DNA of 8,603 nt from an uncultured Chloroflexota bacterium (GTDB lineage: Bacteria; Chloroflexota; Anaerolineae; Aggregatilineales; Phototrophicaceae), in assembly GCA_937927665.1 (NCBI GenBank), contig CALBRY010000010.1:1-8603 (forward strand). Direction: 5' to 3'. The notes under the pieces were generated by a model. That model ran no database searches and had not been told where the DNA came from. It was given only the letters and a program-made list of their open reading frames with translations. Shown one piece after another: positions 1 to 7,398 of this stretch (the first letter of the stretch is position 1; each line of letters starts with the position of its first letter). The position numbers and the translations under genes were made by a program.

Positions 1-14
1 TCGACCTTCATCAT
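1..14 (-). CDS. Start of a truncated downstream gene, probably hydantoinase B/oxoprolinase subunit
   Basis: The first bases of a further minus-strand gene overlap the stop codon of the hydantoinase A gene. The reverse strand reads ATGATGAAGGTCGA, so it starts either at the ATG beginning at 14 (ATGA overlap) or at the ATG beginning at 11 (TGATG overlap). A GAGG Shine-Dalgarno core lies 3 nt before the first ATG and 6 nt before the second, which favours the second. Only M-(M)-K-V is readable, so the sequence itself cannot identify the product. HyuA-type genes are very often followed by HyuB, and HyuB proteins often begin with a short lead into a D-P-[IV]-T-L-E-V motif, which is compatible with M-K-V-(D/E). 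The identity is inferred from context only. Confidence 0.5.
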
Positions 15-1966
15 CCGCCTCGTGTCAGGATTAAATTGTGATAGGCATCCATTTCTGCATTCCAACCCGGCGGCAGATACGTCGTGCTGTCCATCTGCAC
101 GATCAGCGCCGCGCCGGAAAAACGCGCTCCCGGTATCAAACGATCACGATCATAAAGCATCACCGCTGTACGTTCACCGATTCGCGCCGCGCTCCCATCA
201 TTCGGGATGATTGGATCAGCGGTGAGCGCCGGTTTCTCGACCATGCCAATCGCTTCCAGTCGCACATTGACGATTTCAACCGGACGATCGAGCCGGTAGC
301 CGTAAGCCGCTTCATGCGCCGCGCCGAATGTCGCATTCGGTGTATCCGTCAGCCGGATCGTGAGTTCGTATGCTTGACCCAGATAGCGCGCATCGATCAA
401 CGGGATGAAATGACGCTGTTCCGCCGGAATACCTTCGCGCTCAAGATCGGCGTTTGCTGTTTGAATAAACCGTTCGATCGTCTCCGCCGCTTTCGTGAGT
501 GCATCAGCGCCCGTCATCAACACCGAGTCGCGATATTCCAAGCGCACATCCGCCGCCAGCAAGCCGAACGCGCATAAAACCCCCGGCGCGGGTGGAATCA
601 ACACACGCGGAATATCCAAACGCTCCGCCACTTCGCAGGCGTGCAGTCCACCTGCACCCCCGAATGCCACCAGTGTAAATTCACGCGGATCATGCCCGCG
701 CGCGATCGACACCCGCCGTACCGCGCGCTCGATGCTGGTATTCGCCAACTGGATCACGCCGTGCGCCGCTTCGTCTTTCGGAATGCCGAGCGCCGCGCCA
801 AGATTTTCGACCGCTGTGTGGGCGCTGTCGATATCAAGACGCATTTTGCCGCCGAGAAAATGCTCCGCGTCCAAGCGTCCTAACACGAGATTCGCATCCG
901 TGACTGTGACCTGTGTGCCGCCGCGCCCATACGCGATAGGACCCGGCTGCGCTCCCGCGCTTTGCGGACCTACTTGGAGCGCGCCGCCGCTGTCAATCCT
1001 CGCAATCGATCCACCGCCCGCGCCGACCGTTTCAATATCGATCACACGGGTACGCAGCGGCAGCCCATCGATCGCGCTTTCGGCGCGGGTGATCGGTTCG
1101 CCGGGGATCAGCGCCACATCGGTGGATGTGCCGCCGATATCAAGCGTGATCACGCGGCGAAAGCCTGCTGTTGTGGCGATCAAATGCGCGCCGATCACGC
1201 CAGCGGCGGGACCGCTCAACGCGGTCAAAATCGCATGTTTGCGTGCTTCTCCGGCGCTGATCACGCCGCCATCTGATTTCATAATCAACAGCGGACACGG
1301 GATTGCGCGCTCCAATGCACCAAGATAGCGATCCATCACCGGACGGACGTAGCCTTCAAGGGCGGTAGTGCTGGCGCGCTCGTACTCGCGGAATTCGGGC
1401 AGAACTTCATGCGAAAGTGCGATCTGCTCGGCGCGAAACAGCCCACGCTCGATGGCGCGTGCGCGTATCCGCCGCTCGTGATCGGGCTTGGCATAGCTGA
1501 ACAGCAAACAGACCGCCAGCGACTCATAACCCGCGTTCGCCAAGCATTCAAGAAGCGCATCAAGCGCTGTGTCATCCAGCGGGGTGATCACCATCCCATC
1601 CGCGCCGATCCGTTCTTCGAGTTCATAACTGTGTTCACGGGGGATCAACGGCGGCGATAGGGTAGGGTGAAGCGCATACAAATCCGGACGATTTTGCCGC
1701 CCGATCAAGAGGAGATCACGAAAGCCCGCTGTGGTGATCAGCGCCGTTTTCGCGCCCTTACGCTCAAGAATGGCATTGGTCGCCACCGTTGAACCATGCG
1801 AAACCTGCTCGATACGGGAGAGATCGCCGCTAAGAAAGCGCAGTCCCTCCAGCATCGCCCGTGAAGGATCATCGGGGGTGCTGGAGAGCTTATAGACGCG
1901 GAGTGTGCCGTTATTGCTGAGGACGAGATCGGTAAACGTGCCGCCAATATCAACGCCGATTTTCAT
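11..1966 (-). CDS. Hydantoinase A / 5-oxoprolinase / acetone carboxylase beta-type family protein
   Basis: This 651-residue protein has the usual length of a stand-alone HyuA-type subunit, an ATP-dependent cytoplasmic enzyme family acting on cyclic amides (hydantoins, 5-oxoproline) or, in relatives, on ketones. The N-terminal domain opens with the nucleotide-binding motif DIGGTFTD (6-13), followed by HGSTVATNAILERKGA (57-72). The central Hydantoinase_A domain shows SGPAAGVIGA (251-260), a second phosphate-binding motif LDIGGTSTD (275-283), GAGGGS (315-320), VGPQSAGAQPGP (332-343) and VTDANLVLGRL (355-365). FGGAGGLHA (435-443) and the C-terminal domain follow. Position 335 is Q where E is common, a minor variation. 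Translation starts at ATG 1966 after a GGGTGAAGAG stretch. The gene lies 29 nt after the VWA gene and overlaps the next gene, so it probably forms a HyuAB-type pair. The substrate cannot be told from sequence: hydantoin, 5-oxoproline and N-methylhydantoin are all possible. Confidence 0.93.
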   Translation of the reverse strand: MKIGVDIGGTFTDLVLSNNGTLRVYKLSSTPDDPSRAMLEGLRFLSGDLSRIEQVSHGSTVATNAILERKGAKTALITTAGFRDLLLIGRQNRPDLYALHPTLSPPLIPREHSYELEERIGADGMVITPLDDTALDALLECLANAGYESLAVCLLFSYAKPDHERRIRARAIERGLFRAEQIALSHEVLPEFREYERASTTALEGYVRPVMDRYLGALERAIPCPLLIMKSDGGVISAGEARKHAILTALSGPAAGVIGAHLIATTAGFRRVITLDIGGTSTDVALIPGEPITRAESAIDGLPLRTRVIDIETVGAGGGSIARIDSGGALQVGPQSAGAQPGPIAYGRGGTQVTVTDANLVLGRLDAEHFLGGKMRLDIDSAHTAVENLGAALGIPKDEAAHGVIQLANTSIERAVRRVSIARGHDPREFTLVAFGGAGGLHACEVAERLDIPRVLIPPAPGVLCAFGLLAADVRLEYRDSVLMTGADALTKAAETIERFIQTANADLEREGIPAEQRHFIPLIDARYLGQAYELTIRLTDTPNATFGAAHEAAYGYRLDRPVEIVNVRLEAIGMVEKPALTADPIIPNDGSAARIGERTAVMLYDRDRLIPGARFSGAALIVQMDSTTYLPPGWNAEMDAYHNLILTRGG

Positions 1967-1994
1967 AGACGCTCTTCACCCTACGAAAAGCGCG

Positions 1995-2000
1995 ATTATA
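1995..2000 (-). promoter_or_regulatory. Candidate -10 box (TATAAT) for the hydantoinase gene
   Basis: A perfect TATAAT overlaps the stop codon of the VWA gene and ends 28 nt before the ATG at 1966, the same geometry as the TATAAT boxes before the M23 and MoxR genes. No recognisable -35 hexamer lies 16-18 nt upstream (that region is GC-rich), so it may be weak, activator-dependent or fortuitous. The hydantoinase gene may instead be read only from the MoxR operon promoter. Confidence 0.33.
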
Positions 2001-3459
2001 CTCCGGGCTGCCATTTGGGGCGCGGTTGATGCGGCGGTAAAACCGTCATCGATTTTGCGATTGCCTTCAAATCATCCCGGTTAGTATTACCTGTCGGCAG
2101 CACGACATACACCTGAATATGACGTTCCTTTAGCTGACGGATCGTCTCCGGGTGTGGCGCACCCGTGTAGCCATCCGTCAAAATCAGGACGCGGTGAACG
2201 GCGGGATCAGTCTCTAGGATGTGTTTCATCACACATGCGATATCTGTTCCCTGTGTCGAGCGAATTTTGCCCGCTTTTATTTCATCTAGTTTCATCGATT
2301 CGACTTTGGTCGAAAACTGAAACACCGATGCATCGCCGCGCTTGACATACGGAATCATCAAGCCGAGCAGATGGGGCAGTAGGCTGTTCATCGAGCCGGA
2401 TACGTCCAGATAAACATGGGCGCGGCTTTTTACCGCAATCGAGCGGGCGCGCACGATCCCCGGCTGATACCACAACAAGCCCTGCACTTTGAGCTTGGTT
2501 CGCGCCGGAGCGAAGCGATCACGGGCATTAGGCATCACACCCATTCCTGTGATACCCGTAATTGGCGTGCGTGCGCGCCGCAGTTGATTACCGTCGCGGT
2601 TGGTCAATGCCCGCTGCAAAATAACGGTGAAGACGCGGCGCGCTTCATCTGCTGGATTGCCTACCCCCGTGAGATACTCATTCATGTTATCGCCGCTCCC
2701 GCGCTGACGTGACATAAACGGCGCGGGGGGCCATTTCTCCGCCACACGGCGAACAACATCCCCGAAGAACTCATCCTCAATTGCTTTGCCGTCGCTGTTA
2801 TCATCGTCATGATCGCCAAGCATGAACGGCACCGGGATGACTTCACCCCGCGCAATCTTCTCCTGAATATGCTTCTTCAGCAGGTTCAGGATGTCTTCAT
2901 AGAGCGGCGGTTGCCATCGTCCAAACGGCGCGGGCGGATACAAACGCATGATCATTTCGGTTGCGCCGGGAGGATCGTCAATCTGCGGATATTGCGGGCT
3001 GTAGGGCCAACCTTCTGGCGGTCGCAGCAGATTTCCGGGGAATTCATCCGGTTTGTACAGCGCTTCAAAAAAGCCGCGATACTCCGGGCGGATGAATTGG
3101 CGCATCAGCCCGGCGTTGATGATCGCGTCGAATGCGATATTGTGCGCCAGCGTCGGGCGCGGGTAAAGCTGTGTGTGCGCGAGGATGATGTGATACAGCT
3201 CATGCATCACCAACAGAAAGAAATGTTCGTCGCGTACGCAGTATTTCTTGACAAAATCCGGGTTGATCAGCATCCGTGAGCGGAAACCGACCTCAACCGC
3301 CGCTGTCGGGACGTCACGGGTAGCACGAATACCCGCCAGACGGCACAGCGTTTCCATCTCGAACGTTGCCGCTTGCACGCAGTTAAGCAGACGCTCTACA
3401 AGGGCGTGACTTTCCGGGTCTTCGTGCATTACACTCGCGTGACGATACAGACGGCTCAT
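1996..3459 (-). CDS. VWA-like protein with N-terminal HExxH putative metallopeptidase domain (DUF2201 type)
   Basis: This 487-residue cytoplasmic protein has no signal peptide or membrane segment. The N-terminal part carries HELYH (86-90) followed by IILAH, then NIAFDAIIN (107-115). This matches the putative metallopeptidase domain usually found at the front of DUF2201/VWA-like proteins. A linker (about 140-270) is rich in Pro and Asp and includes an acidic DHDDDNSDG patch (216-224). The C-terminal VWA-like domain (about 345-465) keeps the metal-ion-dependent adhesion site: DVSGS (352-356), GTD (404-406) and LTDG (427-430). VWA domains with an intact MIDAS normally bind protein partners, and in MoxR-VWA pairs the ATPase acts with the VWA partner on a client. 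The ATG at 3459 overlaps the upstream stop as ATGA, with a GAGG core 7 nt before it, so translation is probably coupled. Whether the HExxH domain cleaves anything is not known from sequence. Confidence 0.88.
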   Translation of the reverse strand: MSRLYRHASVMHEDPESHALVERLLNCVQAATFEMETLCRLAGIRATRDVPTAAVEVGFRSRMLINPDFVKKYCVRDEHFFLLVMHELYHIILAHTQLYPRPTLAHNIAFDAIINAGLMRQFIRPEYRGFFEALYKPDEFPGNLLRPPEGWPYSPQYPQIDDPPGATEMIMRLYPPAPFGRWQPPLYEDILNLLKKHIQEKIARGEVIPVPFMLGDHDDDNSDGKAIEDEFFGDVVRRVAEKWPPAPFMSRQRGSGDNMNEYLTGVGNPADEARRVFTVILQRALTNRDGNQLRRARTPITGITGMGVMPNARDRFAPARTKLKVQGLLWYQPGIVRARSIAVKSRAHVYLDVSGSMNSLLPHLLGLMIPYVKRGDASVFQFSTKVESMKLDEIKAGKIRSTQGTDIACVMKHILETDPAVHRVLILTDGYTGAPHPETIRQLKERHIQVYVVLPTGNTNRDDLKAIAKSMTVLPPHQPRPKWQPGV

Positions 3460-4175
3460 TTGTCGTCCTCGTCAAAATCTTCGAAAACATCATCGGGCGG
3501 TGGCGGCGGCACGAGCGAATCGACAATGTGCTGCCCGCCGGTGACGGCTGCCAGAACGCGCGGATCGTCGGTCATCACGATTCGCTCAAGAAACGGGCGA
3601 TCAAGTGCCAGCGCCGCGCCGTGAATCAGCAGGTACGACCGCGACCGCGCCAGAATGTTCACAATCAGCATCGGGTCGGCGGCGCGGATGAAATTCGGAC
3701 GCTGTTTGACCGCATTCAAGCGGTTTGTCGCCGCCTGTTTAACTTCTTCGCGCCAGTCATACACATGGATTGCGCCAACAATGTCAAAGTTCGCCCAATA
3801 CTGGTCAAGATGAGTCCGCAGCGCAGTCGCAAGCGGTTTCTCTTTTTCCAGCATTGTGATCAGGGCGCGCACATCGGATACATCGGATGTGCCGTCTTCT
3901 TTGACAGGTGGCGGGACGTTGAGCAGTTCATAAAGCGCCGGGGCAGCATCACGCATATCAAACATCACCAGCATGTCGTGCATCGGCATGTAATCGTAGG
4001 ATGCACGCGCGCCGAGACGCGAAAATAAACTTCCCGGCGGCGGGGATGGGCGCAGCGGCGATCCGCCGGATGACCCGGACGAAGACGCTGACGCGAACGG
4101 GTTCGGGCGCGGCGGCGAAGAAGGCGATGGCGGCGTCGAGGGGGGAATGGGTGGTGTATTGGTCATCTTCAGCAT
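3456..4175 (-). CDS. Protein of unknown function between MoxR and VWA genes; low-complexity head, acidic tail
   Basis: I do not recognise this 239-residue protein. Residues 8-50 are almost all Pro, Ser, Gly and Ala and should be disordered. Residues 60-220 look like a mostly helical folded domain with motifs such as HDMLVMFDM (66-74), DQYWANFDIVGAIHVYDW (124-141) and ADPMLIVNILARSRSYLLI (166-184). A run of five prolines (223-227) leads to an acidic end, DDVFEDFDEDDK. There is no signal peptide or membrane segment. It sits 3 nt after the MoxR stop and overlaps the VWA gene by 4 nt, so a stable partner or adaptor role between the two is the natural inference. Start choice is uncertain: the ATG at 4175 directly abuts the AAAGG Shine-Dalgarno, while the in-frame ATG at 4166 (Met4) lies 9 nt from it and may be the true start. 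The disordered ends suggest tethering or client recruitment, but that is conjecture. Confidence 0.8.
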   Translation of the reverse strand: MLKMTNTPPIPPSTPPSPSSPPRPNPFASASSSGSSGGSPLRPSPPPGSLFSRLGARASYDYMPMHDMLVMFDMRDAAPALYELLNVPPPVKEDGTSDVSDVRALITMLEKEKPLATALRTHLDQYWANFDIVGAIHVYDWREEVKQAATNRLNAVKQRPNFIRAADPMLIVNILARSRSYLLIHGAALALDRPFLERIVMTDDPRVLAAVTGGQHIVDSLVPPPPPDDVFEDFDEDDK

Positions 4176-4178
4176 CCT

Positions 4179-5582
4179 TTACAGGTTGAACAGCGCCATA
4201 TCCTCACGGAACTTGCGAAGTTCTTCCTTCCAATCATAGCGCTGCCACAGATCGGGGAAGCCGGAGAGTACGAAATTGCGTTCCAACCGCGCCGTGACTG
4301 TCCCGCAGTCCTCCAGCGGCGGCAGCCAATTGTTGATCTCATTCCAAATATCGGTGATCGCGCCGGGGCGAAGCTGTGACGATGACGCACGCGGAGTCAG
4401 CACACGCGCCGCCAACTGCATCAGCGGTTCCCATGCCGATGGCGAAAGATCGCGCCGTTCGTTGAACGCCACGAAAATCACCGTCGCCAATGCGACTCGC
4501 CGCGCGTCATTCTGTTCCGATCCGAGCGCTTGGGTGATCAACTGCGAAATATCGCTGTCCGGCAGGTTAAGCTGATCCGCCAGCACGATTCGTTTTGCCG
4601 GGTCGAGTTCTTCCAACACCAGCCGACCGGGATCGCCTTCCGGCATACTGGCGATTTGCCATGCTTGCTTATGAATTGCGACCAGTTTGGCGGGCGGCGC
4701 GGGATGCGGGGTTGCCGTGTAAGGCATGCAAAACATCAGGGCGTATTCCGCGCTCGATTCAAGATCGGCATCCGCGTTATACAGCACCATGCGCGCCGCT
4801 TGAATCGCCAGCAGTGCATCAAACATGGTGCGGGCGCGCCGTGCGCTGACGGGAAGCCGCGCCTGATGGAGCAGTTCGACCACGCTCACTGTGTAATCAG
4901 ACAGCCAATCATGCAGTTCATCGCGGATGGCTTCGATGGTCTGCACACAGCGCGTGACCAGATCTACCAACCACGGCTGCGTTGCGATCACGTGTGCAAT
5001 ATTTGTGGTGGGGTCTTCGCCAGAAACCAGCTTCTTTTTGTCGTCGCGGGTGAGTTCTCGCCACGCAGGGACAGGGACGATAAACGGAAAACGGTCGATC
5101 AGTGCCGGATCAAGCGGTTCAGCCCCAAAATAGAGATCACCTTCTGTAATATCGGCGTCATCCGGCATCGGTGGATTCATCGCCCCCCAACGGTGACGGA
5201 GTTTCGCCAGTTCAATGCCAGCGACCGTGCGTTCATGAACAATGGGGAACATTTTATTCTGAAGATCGGGGCGGCAGCGTGAGACTTCATCGAAGAACAC
5301 GAACTCGGCATCCCAGATTGATCCCGGTGCAGCGACGAACCGCAAGAAGTTCGTCCCTTCGTTCGGCATAGGAATACCAACCAGATCGTCGTAGTTGATC
5401 AACGACGCATTGTAATGACGCATATCCAGCCCCAGCGCTTTACCGAGTTTCTTGACTAACTCGGTTTTGCCCGCCCCATGTGCGCCAACGAGCAGCAGCG
5501 GCATGTGGGTTGCAAGAGAGGCGAGGATAACGGGATCGAGGTGTGTCCACCCACGAATCCCTAGCGATTCGGTGATACTCAT
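4179..5582 (-). CDS. MoxR-type AAA+ ATPase
   Basis: This cytoplasmic AAA+ ATPase has 467 residues if started at the ATG at 5582. Numbered from there, it shows Walker A GAHGAGKT (33-40), Walker B VFFDE ending at D98-E99, sensor 1 in WGAMNPP (N136), the LDPALIDRF segment (157-165) carrying a candidate arginine finger, and an SARRAR segment near 246 where sensor 2 is expected. A helical C-terminal extension of about 200 residues follows the core. MoxR ATPases form hexameric rings that remodel or mature client proteins with a VWA partner. Here the VWA partner is two genes downstream. The frame stays open to a GTG at 5648, but a strong promoter (GTGACA-N18-TATAAT) lies over those extra codons, so its transcript would not contain that GTG. 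ATG 5582, or the adjacent GTG 5585, follows an AAAAGGGG ribosome-binding site by 11 or 8 nt, and the ITESLGIRGWTHLD opening is a natural family start. Confidence 0.9.
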   Translation of the reverse strand: MSITESLGIRGWTHLDPVILASLATHMPLLLVGAHGAGKTELVKKLGKALGLDMRHYNASLINYDDLVGIPMPNEGTNFLRFVAAPGSIWDAEFVFFDEVSRCRPDLQNKMFPIVHERTVAGIELAKLRHRWGAMNPPMPDDADITEGDLYFGAEPLDPALIDRFPFIVPVPAWRELTRDDKKKLVSGEDPTTNIAHVIATQPWLVDLVTRCVQTIEAIRDELHDWLSDYTVSVVELLHQARLPVSARRARTMFDALLAIQAARMVLYNADADLESSAEYALMFCMPYTATPHPAPPAKLVAIHKQAWQIASMPEGDPGRLVLEELDPAKRIVLADQLNLPDSDISQLITQALGSEQNDARRVALATVIFVAFNERRDLSPSAWEPLMQLAARVLTPRASSSQLRPGAITDIWNEINNWLPPLEDCGTVTARLERNFVLSGFPDLWQRYDWKEELRKFREDMALFNL

Positions 5583-5593
5583 CACAGGCTTAT

Positions 5594-5600
5594 CCCCTTT
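5594..5600 (-). promoter_or_regulatory. Ribosome-binding site deciding the MoxR start
   Basis: The reverse strand reads AAAGGGG here, 11 nt before ATG 5582 and 8 nt before GTG 5585. It is the only good Shine-Dalgarno near the front of the gene and supports the short form over the GTG at 5648. Confidence 0.55.
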
Positions 5601-5618
5601 TGTCAAGGAATTGTCTAT

Positions 5619-5648
5619 ATTATAAGGATGTTTTGCCTTTCTTGTCAC
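5619..5648 (-). promoter_or_regulatory. Sigma-70-type promoter for the MoxR/VWA operon
   Basis: On the minus strand GTGACA (5648-5643, five of six to TTGACA) is separated by 18 nt from a perfect TATAAT (5624-5619). Transcription would start near the A at 5611-5612, leaving a leader of about 30 nt before ATG 5582. The promoter starts 40 nt after the M23 stop codon, so the MoxR operon can be read independently of the M23 gene. I see no convincing terminator between the two genes. Confidence 0.72.
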
Positions 5649-5688
5649 CTAAGTTGTGAAGAATGTATAAAGATTCTGTGTGAAAGTG

Positions 5689-7368
5689 TCATGTTTGCGC
5701 TGGATCTGGACTCTCCAATACCCAGATTGTCCTATCAAACAAACTGAGATAGGCGATCTGCTGCCCATCGGCGGAAACCGACCAATCACCATCCGCGATC
5801 GCGATCGGCGCTTCTGTCACGGTGTGATCATCGCCGGAAATCAGATCACGCCAGCGAATTATCTGCTGATCTGTCGAGGGATCAAATGGGATATAGAACA
5901 CACTGCTGCTGTCACGCCAGCGCCAAGCGCCAAACCAATCTTGTTGAACCGCCGCCGCACCCGACACGGTTTCAATCGTATAAACACCACTTTGTGCCGA
6001 GTCCGCTTGCGCGAACAGGTAAAACATCAGTCGATCCCCACCCGGAGAAATTGTCAAACCGCGTAAACGATCCCACGCGCCCAAAACATAGCCATTTCCG
6101 GTTTCTGTCTCGTAAACACCCAACGTCGTGGTGACTCCAACGCGGCGCGAAAGCAAAAAGCGGGATTCATCGAGCCACTGTGCATTTAATCCAGCTTCGG
6201 CGGCGATCATCCGTGCGTCCGCGCCGTGTGCATCACTGATCCATACCTCGTTGACAGGTTCGTTTTGTCCCGGCGCGATCACCTGTCCTTGAGTCACCCA
6301 CAGCAAGCGCGTATTGTCGGTGCTGAGTGCCGGAAACGCGCCGCCTGTATTGACATCCCACGCGAACAGATCGCTTTTTCGCTCAATGCGAAAAACATCA
6401 CCGGAGCGCGTCACAGTGTACGTACCATCCGGCGATTCTGCTGGCGGCGGCGCTTGCCCGATCAAATTGACGAGCGCGCCGGATTGTGTATCCCACTGGA
6501 AAACCGCCGCGCGCTGGTTCTCGTTCCCATCAATAACAAAGAGTTGATTCGGCTCGGTTGGATGCCACCAAGCATTTGTACAGCATCCGTCAATAGTGAG
6601 CCGTCGTCCAGTCCACGCGCCGTCGATCGCTGTTAGTGCCTCGCGCTCCGGTGGGGGATTCGCGGGCGGCGATCCTGCTGACCAATCCGGGTACGTCGCC
6701 GCGTAATCATTGAGCGCGCGTCCGCCAAATGCGACTTGCGGCTGATCATCAACGCTCATCCATTGGCGCGCATGATCGAGATTCTGCTGAAATGCCGGAT
6801 AGCGAAACTGCCCGATCAACGAAAGGGTGTGCCAGTTCGCGTCAATATAATCCGCCGGATTGTAGGCGACGAAATAATCCATCGAGCGGATTTCGAGATG
6901 AAGATGGGGACGTGAATCGCACGTAATATCAGGATCGCCCGAGTAGCCAATCACAGCGCCCTGTTCCACAAATTGCCCAGCCTGCACGGATGGACGGTCA
7001 AGCAGATGACCGTAGAGTGAAATCACTCCAACATCAGCATGACGGATCAACACATTGTGCGGACCTGATCCGAATCCCAGATCATCCACGAACAGAACAT
7101 CCCCCGCGCCAATCGCGAGGATCGGCGTACCACAAGGCATGGAAAGATCGATCCCGAAGTGGAGACGTTGACCCGCATCATACCAATCCGCGCCGCGCAG
7201 ATAAGCGCCAATCGTGTTGCCGTATGGCTGACCGAACAACCATGTAGACGCGCTGGCTGGCGCTGCAACAGGGAGGATGAAGGGTCTATTTTGGGCTTGG
7301 GTTGGAGTAAGCAGGGAGTAACAACCGAACAGGAAACTGCACACGACGAGCAGAGGGATCCGCCGCAT
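5689..7368 (-). CDS. Exported M23 (LytM-like) metallopeptidase with C-terminal TolB/WD40-like beta-propeller
   Basis: This 559-residue protein begins with a signal peptide (RR then a hydrophobic run to about residue 20, likely cut after TQA at 23-25). The LFGC at 13-16 is a poor lipobox. The M23 domain (about 45-175) has all active-site residues: HFGID (zinc ligands H70, D74), SLYGH (H121) and HLHLE (H155 catalytic, H157 zinc ligand). It should be an active peptidoglycan endopeptidase or act on peptide cross-links outside the membrane. From about 260 to 555 come repeated propeller blades of the PD40/TolB kind, for example LTISPGGDRLMFY (438-450), WSVSADGQQIAYLS (529-542), ALSTDNTRLLWVT (347-359) and AQWLDESRFLLSR (396-408). 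The ATG at 7368 has a GAGG Shine-Dalgarno 5 nt upstream. Cysteines at 79 and 150 flank the active-site region and could pair. It is separate from its neighbours, with a promoter at each side. The propeller's ligand or partner is unknown. Confidence 0.9.
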   Translation of the reverse strand: MRRIPLLVVCSFLFGCYSLLTPTQAQNRPFILPVAAPASASTWLFGQPYGNTIGAYLRGADWYDAGQRLHFGIDLSMPCGTPILAIGAGDVLFVDDLGFGSGPHNVLIRHADVGVISLYGHLLDRPSVQAGQFVEQGAVIGYSGDPDITCDSRPHLHLEIRSMDYFVAYNPADYIDANWHTLSLIGQFRYPAFQQNLDHARQWMSVDDQPQVAFGGRALNDYAATYPDWSAGSPPANPPPEREALTAIDGAWTGRRLTIDGCCTNAWWHPTEPNQLFVIDGNENQRAAVFQWDTQSGALVNLIGQAPPPAESPDGTYTVTRSGDVFRIERKSDLFAWDVNTGGAFPALSTDNTRLLWVTQGQVIAPGQNEPVNEVWISDAHGADARMIAAEAGLNAQWLDESRFLLSRRVGVTTTLGVYETETGNGYVLGAWDRLRGLTISPGGDRLMFYLFAQADSAQSGVYTIETVSGAAAVQQDWFGAWRWRDSSSVFYIPFDPSTDQQIIRWRDLISGDDHTVTEAPIAIADGDWSVSADGQQIAYLSLFDRTIWVLESPDPAQT

Positions 7369-7398
7369 CTTTGCCTCAAACTATCTAGCCGTTGAGAC

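Noticed and set aside
495..1328. Plus-strand open frame of 277 residues
   Set aside because: It lies wholly opposite the hydantoinase A gene, has Ala/Pro/Ser/Arg-biased composition typical of an antisense shadow, and no recognisable domain.
4530..5282. Plus-strand open frame of 250 residues
   Set aside because: Opposite the MoxR gene, rich in Arg/His/Cys/Gln without any motif; an antisense shadow.
5601..5606. TTGACA on the minus strand just before the MoxR ribosome-binding site
   Set aside because: No -10 box lies 16-19 nt downstream, and it falls in the leader of the better promoter.
5583..5648. N-terminal extension of the MoxR protein starting at GTG 5648
   Set aside because: A strong promoter overlaps these codons and its transcript would begin about 36 nt downstream of the GTG. 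No Shine-Dalgarno was used to support the GTG.
5660..5677. AGAAT/ATTCT inverted repeat after the M23 gene
   Set aside because: Five AT-rich base pairs with an 8-nt loop and no T-run; too weak for a terminator.
7321..7332. Lipobox-like LFGC in the M23 signal peptide
   Set aside because: Phe at -2 is atypical and a good signal peptidase I site (TQA) follows; secretion by signal peptidase I is more likely.
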